NCBI RefSeq assembly: GCF_033971325.1
Contig: NZ_CP117180.1
Coordinates: 254,041 to 318,040, forward strand
From: Hydrogenobacter sp. T-2
GTDB lineage: Bacteria > Aquificota > Aquificia > Aquificales > Aquificaceae
Reading direction: 5' to 3'
DNA length: 64,000 nt
Part shown: positions 24,507-32,367 of the stretch, piece by piece
Numbering within the stretch: the first letter of the stretch is position 1
Layout: each line of letters opens with the position of its first letter
Program-made: the position numbers and the translations under genes
Notes under the pieces: model-generated
Database searches by the model: none
What the model was told of the DNA's origin: nothing
What the model saw: only the letters and a program-made list of their open reading frames with translations

Positions 24507-25795
24507 CATGCACTTCCTGGTGAACCTGAGCAGTCAGAGCAAAGATGTATGGGATGCACCTTTAGGAGAAACTCAAGCCCTTTCTCCTCAAACCACGGCG
24601 CCACATCTCCATGTTTTACCTTCCACATAAAGTATTTTTCAAAGGCGGACTTTATGTAGTGCATTATTGCACCCTTTCTATACAACACTGTTGACCTCGG
24701 TGGAAGCACGGGAGAGGCAAAAAAGCCCATGGCATCTCCACCCATATCTGCAATGCATATGGCGGATAGCTCTGGTGCATATCTGTCTGGGTTGTTTCTA
24801 ATGTCGTTAACTATATTATGGGCAACCGCCATTGCCATCTGCTCTATCATCATACCCGTCTTTGGTGCACCTGTTGGTATGGGTGTTTGCTCTACCGGAG
24901 GTATGGCGGTAACCACTCCAACTCCAAAGATGTTTTTATAGGTCGGGTTTTGGAAGCACCTGTTTACTATAACCATCTTATTAGCAGGGTTTGCCACCTT
25001 TTCCCCTGCGGATTGAACTACTTCTGGTCCCATAAACCTTGGCATAATCATGGAGAGCTTTGCAGGTGCCTCGTAGGTCTTACCCTCCAAGTCCTCGTAT
25101 ATTACCTTATCTGGCTCAACCTTTGTTATCTTTACGTTTGCTGCCCACTTTATGCTCCTTTCCGCCATCAGGTCTTCCATAATCCTTCTTGAGGGTCCTA
25201 CACCACCAAGACCCATATGTCCTACGTAGGGCTCAGATGTTACGTATGTTATAGGCACCTTGTGTCTTATGCCCCTTTTCCTGAGCTCATAGTGGAGCAT
25301 GAAAGCGAACTCATAAGCTGGTCCAAAACAGCTAACACCGGGTATGGCACCAACTACCACCGGTCCAGGATTTCTGTAAAATTCTTCAAGTTTCTTGTTT
25401 AGCTCCATAGCGTGCTCTGCAGTGCAGACAGAGGTGGAGTTTTGTTCTTGACCCTCCGCACCAAAGACCAGCTTGGGACCTGTTGCTATCACAAGGTAGT
25501 CATATTCTATAGTCTTGCCTCCCTTTGTCTTTACCTTGTTGGCTTCTGGGTCAATGCTTTCCGCATCCTCGTTTATGAAGTCTATACCATGCTTTGGAAG
25601 CAAGCCTGCCAGCGGGACGCTTATGTCCTCAAACTTTCTCCATCCCAAGGCAAGGTGAGGCCAAGAAGGAGTAAAACCAAAATAGGGTCTTCCTGATATA
25701 ACAGTGACCTTAAGGCTTTTGTCCAACTTCTTAAGGTCGTAGGCAGTGGCTATTCCTCCTATACCGCCACCAATTATTACCACGTGCTTGCTCAT
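24503..25795 (-). CDS. sqr: Sulfide:quinone oxidoreductase, type I
   Basis: 430 residues. FAD-binding GGGIGGIA is at the N-terminus. The three cysteines essential in the Aquifex aeolicus enzyme are found at the same numbers: Cys124 (SVCTAEH), Cys156 (SCFGPAYEF) and Cys347 (AICIAD). The C-terminal amphipathic helices that anchor the protein in the membrane lie around 380-420, and the tail CSDCSGSPGSAC adds three cysteines. It oxidises sulfide to polysulfur and reduces menaquinone; the divergently encoded bc1 complex would re-oxidise the quinol. A good promoter with a palindrome over the -10 precedes it, and the ribosome binding site is AGGAGGTTG. Confidence 0.95.
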   Translation of the reverse strand: MSKHVVIIGGGIGGIATAYDLKKLDKSLKVTVISGRPYFGFTPSWPHLALGWRKFEDISVPLAGLLPKHGIDFINEDAESIDPEANKVKTKGGKTIEYDYLVIATGPKLVFGAEGQEQNSTSVCTAEHAMELNKKLEEFYRNPGPVVVGAIPGVSCFGPAYEFAFMLHYELRKRGIRHKVPITYVTSEPYVGHMGLGGVGPSRRIMEDLMAERSIKWAANVKITKVEPDKVIYEDLEGKTYEAPAKLSMIMPRFMGPEVVQSAGEKVANPANKMVIVNRCFQNPTYKNIFGVGVVTAIPPVEQTPIPTGAPKTGMMIEQMAMAVAHNIVNDIRNNPDRYAPELSAICIADMGGDAMGFFASPVLPPRSTVLYRKGAIMHYIKSAFEKYFMWKVKHGDVAPWFEEKGLEFLLKVHPIHLCSDCSGSPGSAC

Positions 25796-25814
25796 AACAC
25801 AACCTCCTGAGTTT

Positions 25815-25843
25815 TATAAGCAGTAGCTTATAATTATATAAGC
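25815..25843. promoter_or_regulatory. Operator-like palindrome over the sqr -10, with an extra half-site
   Basis: GCTTATA-ATTA-TATAAGC occupies 25826-25843 (7-bp arms) and covers the -10 of sqr. A third copy of the arm (TATAAGC, 25815-25821) follows downstream. This arrangement suits a dimeric winged-helix repressor; the binding protein is unknown. Confidence 0.5.
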
Positions 25844-25862
25844 AAAATGTTGTATGGGTCAA
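25833..25862 (-). promoter_or_regulatory. sqr promoter (TTGACC-N18-TATAAT)
   Basis: TTGACC at 25857-25862 and TATAAT at 25833-25838 on the minus strand, 18 bp apart, upstream of a strong ribosome binding site. Confidence 0.7.
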
Positions 25863-25913
25863 ATAAGAATGCAAGGAAGGTTTGTATGCTACATTCCCAA
25901 AAAGCATTTCTGA

Positions 25914-25919
25914 TATAAT
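25914..25919 (+). promoter_or_regulatory. Extended -10 promoter of petABC
   Basis: TGATATAAT gives a TG-n-TATAAT extended -10, 35 bp upstream of the Rieske start and divergent from the sqr promoter. The -35 is weak. Confidence 0.5.
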
Positions 25920-25953
25920 TAAAAAGTTATGAACTATGTCAGGAGGTAATGTC

Positions 25954-26472
25954 ATGGAGACCTCAAGAAGGGACCTTATGGGTCTCGCCATAGGTGGTTT
26001 AGGAGTGGTAGGAGTCCTTGGGGTTCTATACCCGATTGTCAAGACCCTTGCACCAAGTGCAGCTTCTCTTGCGGGTGCTATGGTGGAGGTGGATGTGGCT
26101 TCAATTCCTGAAGGACAGGTAAGGGTCGTATCTTGGAAGGGTAAGCCCGTTTTCGTTATTAAGCTCCCGCAAGGCTTTCAATGGACTGGTAGGGCGAAAG
26201 AGGAAAGCAACTCAAAGCTCCTTCAGGGACAAGAAGCATACGCCCTTATAGCGGTTTGCACCCATCTTGGCTGTGTTCCTTTATGGAAACCACAAGGTGA
26301 AGCAGGGTTTAACTATCCTGTTTTTCATTGTCCCTGTCATGGTGGGTTCTATTCTCCGTGGGGTGATGTTATAGCTGGACCTCCTCCAAGACCCCTATAC
26401 GTGCCTCCACAGAAGAAGGAAAACGGCAAGTTAATTATAGGTGAGCCTGGGTTCGTTAAGGAACTTACATAA
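25954..26472 (+). CDS. petA: Rieske iron-sulfur subunit of the bc1 complex
   Basis: 172 residues from the ATG at 25954, six bases after AGGAGGT; an earlier ATG at 25936 would place that site inside the gene. The N-terminus has a twin-arginine motif (SRRDLMG) and a single membrane anchor, so the folded protein is moved by Tat. The cluster-binding boxes are CTHLGC and CPCHGG, each with the Cys and His ligands of the [2Fe-2S] centre. It takes electrons from menaquinol and hands them to cytochrome c1. First gene of petABC. Confidence 0.95.
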   Translation: METSRRDLMGLAIGGLGVVGVLGVLYPIVKTLAPSAASLAGAMVEVDVASIPEGQVRVVSWKGKPVFVIKLPQGFQWTGRAKEESNSKLLQGQEAYALIAVCTHLGCVPLWKPQGEAGFNYPVFHCPCHGGFYSPWGDVIAGPPPRPLYVPPQKKENGKLIIGEPGFVKELT

Positions 26473-26484
26473 GGAGGTATAGAC

Positions 26485-27696
26485 ATGCTTGGAAGGATTG
26501 GCAGATGGATCGATGAAAGGGCAAACCTCTCTGAGCTATGGCAGGCTCAGATGGTGGACTATAAAGTCCCCAAAAACCTTACATTCCCCTATGCCTTTGG
26601 TATAATGGCACTTGTTGCCTTTGCTATTCAGATAATCTCTGGCATATTCCTCACCATGTATTATCAACCAAACGTTCATACCGCCTTTGACAGTGCCAAC
26701 TACACCATAATGAAGGAAGTTCCCTTCATGTGGCTTATAAGACACGTGCACGCCGCAGGAGCTAACTTCTTCCTTGCTATTGTATACCTACATATATTCA
26801 CTGGCATATACTACAATGCTTACAAAAAGCCAAGAGAGCTAACCTGGATAGTAGGTTGGCTCATATACTTTGTTCTGCTCACTACAGCCCTTACGGGATA
26901 TCTCTTGCCTTGGGGACAGCTTTCCTATTGGGGCATGGTGGTCACAGCAGAAATACCTACATCCATAGACTCTGCTCCCCTGATAGGTAGTCTAAAGATA
27001 GGAGAGACTATTTCCATATGGATGAAAGGCGGATATGAAATAGGGCAGATAACCCTTGGAAGGTTCTTTGGTCTTCACATATGGCTTTTACCACTCATAC
27101 TTCTGCTTCTTGTGAGCGTTCACCTCTACTTAGTGCGTGCCGCGGGTATATCCAACCCAGAGGGAAGAGAGATAGACAAGAAAAAGGAAGGTGTTCCTTT
27201 CCATCCTTACATGACCCTCAAGGAAGGTGCATATGTGATGGGATACCTTGCGGTGTTCTTCTTCTTTGTCTTTTTCTACATGCATCACTTTTTGCCAGCG
27301 GACAACTACGACCCTGCAGACCCCTTCAAGACACCGGAGCACATAGCCCCCGAATGGTATCTGCTCGCCTACTACACCATATTTAGGTCCATACCAGACA
27401 AGTTCCTTGGTTTTGTAGCCTTTAACCTTAGCCTTGTTTTCCTTCTTATACTACCCTTACTTGACTTTTCTCCTCTAAAGAGTGCAAGAAACAGACCTCT
27501 CTTCTTTATAATGTTTATAGTGCTTGTAATTTCTTCTATGGCTCTTACCATACTTGGCACTATGCCACCTACACCCACAAATGCAACGCTCGGTCTTATA
27601 TTTACTGGAGGTGTTTTTGCCTTTTTCCTTTCTCTTCCCATAATCTCCATAATAGAGTGGAGCCTGTATAAAGCAAGAGGAGGTGAAAAGCAATGA
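26485..27696 (+). CDS. petB: Cytochrome b subunit of the bc1 complex
   Basis: 403 residues, full length with eight predicted membrane helices, i.e. not split into b6 and subunit IV. Haem-ligand histidine pairs lie in RHVHAAG/YLHIF and FGLHIW/SVHLYLVRA, and the quinol-oxidation PEWY motif is present (APEWYLLAYY). It forms the quinone reactive sites and low/high-potential haem b. GGAGGT precedes the start, and the stop overlaps the cytochrome c1 start as ATGA. Confidence 0.95.
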   Translation: MLGRIGRWIDERANLSELWQAQMVDYKVPKNLTFPYAFGIMALVAFAIQIISGIFLTMYYQPNVHTAFDSANYTIMKEVPFMWLIRHVHAAGANFFLAIVYLHIFTGIYYNAYKKPRELTWIVGWLIYFVLLTTALTGYLLPWGQLSYWGMVVTAEIPTSIDSAPLIGSLKIGETISIWMKGGYEIGQITLGRFFGLHIWLLPLILLLLVSVHLYLVRAAGISNPEGREIDKKKEGVPFHPYMTLKEGAYVMGYLAVFFFFVFFYMHHFLPADNYDPADPFKTPEHIAPEWYLLAYYTIFRSIPDKFLGFVAFNLSLVFLLILPLLDFSPLKSARNRPLFFIMFIVLVISSMALTILGTMPPTPTNATLGLIFTGGVFAFFLSLPIISIIEWSLYKARGGEKQ

Positions 27697-28325
27697 TAAA
27701 GACTGTGTTTTTTACGGTTATCACAGTTCTCTTTTTCTACATAATATGGATAAATAACATTTTTGCACCTCACGAGAGTTATGAAATGCCTGTCCAGCAT
27801 GCAAGGATAGCGGATGATGTGAAAAGTTATGCAAAAGAAGGTAAACAGCTCTTTGAGCAAAACTGTCAGGCATGCCACTCTGTTAGGTATGATGCGGTGT
27901 ATATAAGCTCTGTGCAGGCAAATCCGAAGCTTCAAACACTGCAAGAAAAATATGGAAAGGTGCTTCCAAGAGATGTATACGAAGCAGTGTTTCATGAAGA
28001 CCTTATGGCTCTAAAGGAAGCCTTTGGTAAAGTCCCACCAGACCTATCTACCGCGTATTTGGTTAAAGGTAAGGAATACCTTTATGTTTTTACTCTTGAA
28101 CCTCAGAAGGTTTTACCTGGTACATCCATGCCAGCGGTTATGACAGAAAGACCAGAAGAAACCGCAAAGATAGTAGCTTACCTTAAATCTGTGGCTGAGC
28201 CTCCTCCAGAGGAGAAAAACAAGAGGGTTCTTATGGGTGTTGGAACCATAGCCTATCTTGTGGTTATGGGTGTTCTCCTCTGGATATGGAGAGGCAGAAT
28301 ACTCAAGAGGATGGGCTTGCACTAA
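27693..28325 (+). CDS. petC: Cytochrome c1 subunit of the bc1 complex
   Basis: 210 residues. An N-terminal membrane segment (about 5-22) is followed by the haem c motif CQACH (near 56-60) and the axial methionine in LPGTSMPAVM. A second membrane helix lies at about 181-200 as the C-terminal anchor, typical of cytochrome c1. At 210 residues it is short, as in other Aquificota and Epsilonproteobacteria mono-haem forms. The last 23 bp overlap the convergent DNA glycosylase gene. Confidence 0.92.
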   Translation: MIKTVFFTVITVLFFYIIWINNIFAPHESYEMPVQHARIADDVKSYAKEGKQLFEQNCQACHSVRYDAVYISSVQANPKLQTLQEKYGKVLPRDVYEAVFHEDLMALKEAFGKVPPDLSTAYLVKGKEYLYVFTLEPQKVLPGTSMPAVMTERPEETAKIVAYLKSVAEPPPEEKNKRVLMGVGTIAYLVVMGVLLWIWRGRILKRMGLH

Positions 28326-28953
28326 TACAAAAGCTCCTTAAAGGGCACTCTTCACATAGGGGAGTGCTCCTGCAGTATCTTTTTGCGTGCTCGTCTATCA
28401 ATGCATGGAGTTCCTTGTAGATTTCAAGTTCTTTAGGTAGGTTTTCTTCAAAAAAGTCTTTTAGTTCATCATAGTTCATATCAATTCCCATAAATCTCTT
28501 CATAAATCTTTGAGTGTATTTGTCTATAACGAAGCTTAGCCCGCCGCCCGCATAGAGGAGTATGGCGTCTGCCGTTTCTGTTCCTATACCTTTGACTCTT
28601 AACAGTTCTTCCCTTGATAAGGTTTTTACCTTGTCCGTAGGCTTTATAAACTCAGCCACTGTTTTTAATCTGATAGCTTTCCGATTGTAAAAGCCAGAAG
28701 GTCTAATGAGCTCCTTCAACCTTTCCAAGCTGACCTTTCTAACAAATTCAAGAGATAACTCACCTTCCCTCTTTAGATTCTCTAAGGCTTTCTCCACATT
28801 TTTCCAGCTTGTGTTCTGGGTAAGTACCGTACCTATTATGACCTCATCCCTTGGGTCTGTTCCCATTCGGTTATGGTATTGAGTATCTACCGGCCACCAC
28901 TCTTGAAAGCCATAAAGGTCAAGCAAAAGCTCGTATAACCTCAACAACTTCAT
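28303..28953 (-). CDS. Endonuclease III-like HhH-GPD DNA glycosylase with [4Fe-4S] loop, Lys-less (MagIII-like)
   Basis: 216 residues. The helix-hairpin-helix is VKGIGTETADAIL and the catalytic Asp is in FVIDKYTQRF. The lysine that gives EndoIII its lyase activity (GVGRKTA) is replaced by Glu, so it should be a monofunctional glycosylase like 3-methyladenine DNA glycosylase III. The C-terminal cysteines (CRSTPLCEECPLRSFC) would hold an iron-sulfur cluster with spacing 5-2-5. Substrate is inferred. Its start lies 35 bp inside the kinase-like gene. Confidence 0.82.
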   Translation of the reverse strand: MKLLRLYELLLDLYGFQEWWPVDTQYHNRMGTDPRDEVIIGTVLTQNTSWKNVEKALENLKREGELSLEFVRKVSLERLKELIRPSGFYNRKAIRLKTVAEFIKPTDKVKTLSREELLRVKGIGTETADAILLYAGGGLSFVIDKYTQRFMKRFMGIDMNYDELKDFFEENLPKELEIYKELHALIDEHAKRYCRSTPLCEECPLRSFCISASPSS

Positions 28954-29506
28954 CGTATACCTCTTCTCCTCTTGAGTATCTTCTACCCAAATCTATCGCC
29001 CTTTCCCTTTCAAGAAAGCCTTCCCTTACCAGCAATTGGAGAAACTGTGTAAGATTATGTAGCTTTTGGGATTTTTGGCTACCCCTTTCAAAGTCAAGCA
29101 TATAGACTTCTCCATCCTCGCCTAAAAGAGTGTTTTTATCAAGTCTTTGAAGTTCGTCCTTGTTTATACCAAGATAGTCCAAAACTTTAATAAGCTCTAA
29201 TACCTTCAGAAAAACCCTCGCCTTTTCCTCAAGGGACAGCCTTTTCTTCTCCAAAGGGACACCTTCAATAAAGGGATACACTATAAAGTCCTTTCCGCAC
29301 AAAAGAACCTGTGGAAAGCCTCCATGTCCCAAAAGCCTTTTTAATATCTTGTATTCCTTCTGTATGGCGTATACTCTCTCCTGGTCTTTGGCTACTTTTA
29401 TGGCTACCTTTTGCCCTTTCCAAATGCCTCTGTAGATATATCCCCTCCATCCCTTGCTAAAAAGCTCAAGTCCTTCCACTTCCTTTTTAAACTCCTCAAA
29501 CTTCAC
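28919..29506 (-). CDS. Small atypical protein kinase-like protein
   Basis: 195 residues if begun at the GTG at 29506, which overlaps the metal-chaperone stop by 11 bp; an ATG at 29581 is possible but would overlap that gene by 86 bp. Kinase landmarks: glycine-rich loop near SKGWRGYIYRG, VAIK lysine, LDKNTLL in the catalytic-loop position and LDFERG in place of DFG. The usual HRD is absent, as in RIO and small archaeal-type kinases. The protein ends after the N-lobe and a short C-lobe. Substrate unknown; it is nested among DNA-repair and molybdenum genes with no apparent partner. Confidence 0.65.
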   Translation of the reverse strand: MKFEEFKKEVEGLELFSKGWRGYIYRGIWKGQKVAIKVAKDQERVYAIQKEYKILKRLLGHGGFPQVLLCGKDFIVYPFIEGVPLEKKRLSLEEKARVFLKVLELIKVLDYLGINKDELQRLDKNTLLGEDGEVYMLDFERGSQKSQKLHNLTQFLQLLVREGFLERERAIDLGRRYSRGEEVYDEVVEVIRAFA

Positions 29507-29708
29507 CAACCAACCTATAGCCCCACTCTTCCACTGCGGACTTAAGGACATGAAAAGGTATTTCCTCTTCCATGTGGACATGCACTTTACCTTCTTGAAG
29601 ACTGACTTCTACGTGGGAAACCCCTTCAATGGAATATATCGCCCTTTTTATAGTTTCTACACAGTGAGGACAAGTCATACCTTCAATCTTTAGCGTCTTT
29701 CTCATCAT
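29496..29708 (-). CDS. Heavy-metal-associated (HMA) metallochaperone
   Basis: 70 residues, one ferredoxin-like HMA domain with the metal motif GMTCPHC. Such CopZ-type proteins carry Cu(I), or sometimes other soft metals, to P-type ATPases or regulators; no such ATPase is in the window. Either of two adjacent ATG codons (29708, 29705) may start it; both lie within the end of mobA. Three histidines in the second half (VHVHM) are unusual but not diagnostic. Confidence 0.88.
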   Translation of the reverse strand: MMRKTLKIEGMTCPHCVETIKRAIYSIEGVSHVEVSLQEGKVHVHMEEEIPFHVLKSAVEEWGYRLVGEV

Positions 29709-30324
29709 ACTTTCTAATATAAGACATCTCGTATGTATCTGAGTAGCCTATAACTTTTACTATATAGTCAGCATCCGCCCTTGTGTTCATGTTCAGAAAG
29801 GACAAAAGCATAGGGTCATACTCTAAAACCTCCCTTTCAGCAATTTCCTCATATGTAAACCTCTTTACAAAATCTAACACCCTTTCACCACCCGATTCAA
29901 TATATAGCTTTAACTCTGGCAAGACTTGTTTATAATAAACTGCAAAAAGAGGATAGAGCCTTCCGTCTATATTAAAGAGGGTTATAGGTGGCTTCGCCTT
30001 TTCTAACAGTAGATTTACTACTTCCTTCTTTATAAGTGGCATGTCCCCAGCTACGATAAGGACTCTATCTACTCTTAAGTTTTCCAATGCTGTATAAACG
30101 CCTGCAAGAGCAAATTGTTTTTCAATTGTGTCCTTTAGAATTTCTACTCCCTTTAGAAAGGAAAACTTTTCTTCGTCCTTTACCACAAGACACAGTCTTC
30201 CACATACGCTTTTCAAGGCTTCAAGCGTATACTCTATAACCCTCTTTCCGCCTATCTGATAGAGAAGTTTGTCTTCACCAAAGCGTCTACTAAGACCGCC
30301 TGCAAGCACAAAGCATTCTATCAT
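29683..30324 (-). CDS. mobA: Molybdenum cofactor guanylyltransferase
   Basis: 213 residues with the nucleotidyltransferase motif LAGGLSRRFGEDK near the N-terminus and VAGDMPLI (about 100-107), both typical of MobA. It attaches GMP to molybdopterin to make the bis-MGD form used by DMSO-reductase family enzymes. A molybdopterin enzyme of another family is cut by the right edge of the window, but that type does not need GMP. It overlaps the lytic transglycosylase gene by 4 bp. Confidence 0.9.
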   Translation of the reverse strand: MIECFVLAGGLSRRFGEDKLLYQIGGKRVIEYTLEALKSVCGRLCLVVKDEEKFSFLKGVEILKDTIEKQFALAGVYTALENLRVDRVLIVAGDMPLIKKEVVNLLLEKAKPPITLFNIDGRLYPLFAVYYKQVLPELKLYIESGGERVLDFVKRFTYEEIAEREVLEYDPMLLSFLNMNTRADADYIVKVIGYSDTYEMSYIRKYDEKDAKD

Positions 30325-31259
30325 TCCCTTATTATAAGTTTTGCACCGTTTGGAAGTCTTTCAACCCTCTCTTCCATGTTATGCTCTCTTGGTATGTATA
30401 CATATGTCCCTGCAGGTATGACTTCACTTCTTATGTGAGGGTTTAGGTCTCTAAAGGTGCTTACTCTTAAGTTTTTTTCTGTGAGTATCTCCTCAACCAA
30501 CGTATCCCTTTCCACAAGCCTTCTGTCCACACTTAAACCCTCAACCCTAACAGACAGGCCATATTTCTCAGGGTCTCTTGCAAGAAGTAATACAGCAAAA
30601 AAGGCAGGAACATAGTTTCTTGTTTCCTCTGGCAAGAACCTTTGCGTTGCCCAAAAATCTACACCACCTGTCCTCCTTGCCACACAACCCTCACCACAAT
30701 TATAGCTGGCAAGGGCAAGCTCCCAGTTTCCAAACATGCCGTATAGGTCTTTTAGATACCTCATAGCTGCATCTGTAGCCTTAAGGACATCAAACCTCTC
30801 ATCCACAAACTGGTCAACTCTTAGCCCATACCGTCTTGCGGTAGAGGGAATAAACTGCCAAAGCCCTGCTGCACCAGACCTTGAAACTGCGAAGTTGTTA
30901 AAGGCACTCTCTATAACAGGCAATAATGCAAGCTCTTCAGGAAGACCATGTTTTTGCACTATGGGTTTTATTAAAGGCATGTAGTAGTTTGCCCTTTGCA
31001 GGGTGAGCTCAAAAGACCTTTTATTGCTAAGGTAGTAATCTATAAACCTCTTTATCTCTTCTCTATCCGGTATGGGTATACCAAGAGCTCTTGCCTCTTC
31101 CCTTATGAACCTTTCTTCCTCCTCTGTAAAGTAAAAACTTCCTTTTTGTACAAAACTCACTTGGTGCTCCGCCTTGGGCATTACCGCTTGTCTTACAGCG
31201 GGAGTACAGGAGCTCAACAATGCTGATAACAGCCCAAAGAGTAAAGCTCCCTTCTTCAT
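30321..31259 (-). CDS. Lipoprotein lytic transglycosylase (MltD-like)
   Basis: 312 residues. The N-terminus is a lipoprotein signal with lipobox LLSSC (Cys18). The SLT catalytic domain (about 95-220) shows the essential Glu117 in VIESAFNNFAVS, followed by GAAGLWQFIPSTARRYGL. The C-terminal 50 residues look like one LysM repeat (NLRVSTFRDLNPHI... and AGTYVYIPRE). It should cut glycan strands in the periplasm from the outer membrane. A TATAAT at 31279-31284 on this strand is a possible promoter. Confidence 0.88.
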   Translation of the reverse strand: MKKGALLFGLLSALLSSCTPAVRQAVMPKAEHQVSFVQKGSFYFTEEEERFIREEARALGIPIPDREEIKRFIDYYLSNKRSFELTLQRANYYMPLIKPIVQKHGLPEELALLPVIESAFNNFAVSRSGAAGLWQFIPSTARRYGLRVDQFVDERFDVLKATDAAMRYLKDLYGMFGNWELALASYNCGEGCVARRTGGVDFWATQRFLPEETRNYVPAFFAVLLLARDPEKYGLSVRVEGLSVDRRLVERDTLVEEILTEKNLRVSTFRDLNPHIRSEVIPAGTYVYIPREHNMEERVERLPNGAKLIIRE

Positions 31260-31303
31260 ATTTTACCCCTAAATATGTATTATACAACTATCGCAATCAA
31301 GGT

Positions 31304-31309
31304 TATAAA
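31304..31309 (+). promoter_or_regulatory. Candidate -10 element for leaderless rlmN
   Basis: TATAAA ends 11 nt before the ATG at 31320 and there is no Shine-Dalgarno. Confidence 0.35.
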
Positions 31310-31319
31310 TTTATACACT

Positions 31320-32363
31320 ATGCGTGTGCTTACCTCTTTTAATCTAACGGAGCTAAGGGATATCTTTAAGGAGCTTGGACTTGAACCATACAGAACAGGT
31401 CAGGTCCTTGACTGGGTTTACAAAAAGTTTGAAACAGACTTCCAAAATATGACAAACCTATCAAAGACACACAGGAGCATGCTTTCTGAGCATTTTAAAG
31501 TGCATACCCTTGAGCTTGTCAGTAAAGTGCCTGCGGAAGACTCGGTAAAGTATATATTCAGGACTGAGGATGGTCATCTCATAGAAACGGTTCTTATATT
31601 TGAAAGAGACCATTTAACGCTGTGTGTATCCTCTCAAGTTGGTTGCGCGGTGGGTTGCAAGTTCTGTGCCACTGCAAAAGATGGACTTTTGAGAAACCTA
31701 ACAACCTCTGAGATAATTGACCAGTATCTCCTTGTGCAGAAAGAGGCACCAAACAGGATAAGGAACGTGGTCTTTATGGGTATGGGTGAGCCTTTGGCAA
31801 ACTACGAAGCGGTCAGGAAAGCTGTGGAGATAATGGTAAGCTCCTGGGGCATAGACCTCTCTAAGAGAAGGGTGAGCATATCTACGAGCGGTCTTGTAGC
31901 TCAGATAAGAAGAATGGCACAGGACCCCCTCATGAAAGAGCTAAACCTTGCGGTCTCCATAAACGCACCCTCTCAAGCTCTTAGAGAAACCCTCATGCCC
32001 ATAAGCAAAACCAACAACCTTGAGGAAATACTTCAGGCTCTTATAGAATTCCCTTATCCACCAGACAGAAGAATAATGCTTGAGTATGTTTTGATAAAAG
32101 ACCTCAATGACTCACCCAAACAGGCACAAGCCTTAGCCAAACTCATAGCTCCCTATAGAAGGAAATTTAAGGTAAACCTAATCCCCTACAACCCAGACCC
32201 CTCTATCCCCTTTGAAAGACCATCCATGGAGGGTGTATACGCTTTTCAAGAAGTGCTAAGGAAATACAACATATCCACCTTTATAAGACTGAGCAAGGGT
32301 ATTGAGGTTTTCGGAGCTTGTGGACAACTAAGGAGCAAAAGGCTTGAGCTTATGGTAAAATAA
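31320..32363 (+). CDS. rlmN: 23S rRNA (adenine-2503-C2)/tRNA methyltransferase RlmN
   Basis: 347 residues from the ATG at 31320 (MRVLTSFNL aligns with the usual start; an ATG 45 bases earlier adds an unlikely tail). The radical SAM motif CAVGCKFC binds the [4Fe-4S] cluster, and the two catalytic cysteines are this region's partner Cys in the C-terminal FGACGQLR and one in the conserved block. It methylates A2503 of 23S rRNA and A37 of some tRNAs by a ping-pong mechanism. Only one RlmN-type gene is seen. lepB follows after 4 bases. Confidence 0.93.
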   Translation: MRVLTSFNLTELRDIFKELGLEPYRTGQVLDWVYKKFETDFQNMTNLSKTHRSMLSEHFKVHTLELVSKVPAEDSVKYIFRTEDGHLIETVLIFERDHLTLCVSSQVGCAVGCKFCATAKDGLLRNLTTSEIIDQYLLVQKEAPNRIRNVVFMGMGEPLANYEAVRKAVEIMVSSWGIDLSKRRVSISTSGLVAQIRRMAQDPLMKELNLAVSINAPSQALRETLMPISKTNNLEEILQALIEFPYPPDRRIMLEYVLIKDLNDSPKQAQALAKLIAPYRRKFKVNLIPYNPDPSIPFERPSMEGVYAFQEVLRKYNISTFIRLSKGIEVFGACGQLRSKRLELMVK

Positions 32364-32367
32364 AAGG

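Noticed and set aside
27372-27995. 207-residue minus-strand open frame
   Set aside because: Lies over the cytochrome b and c1 genes, which have clear haem motifs and TM pattern.
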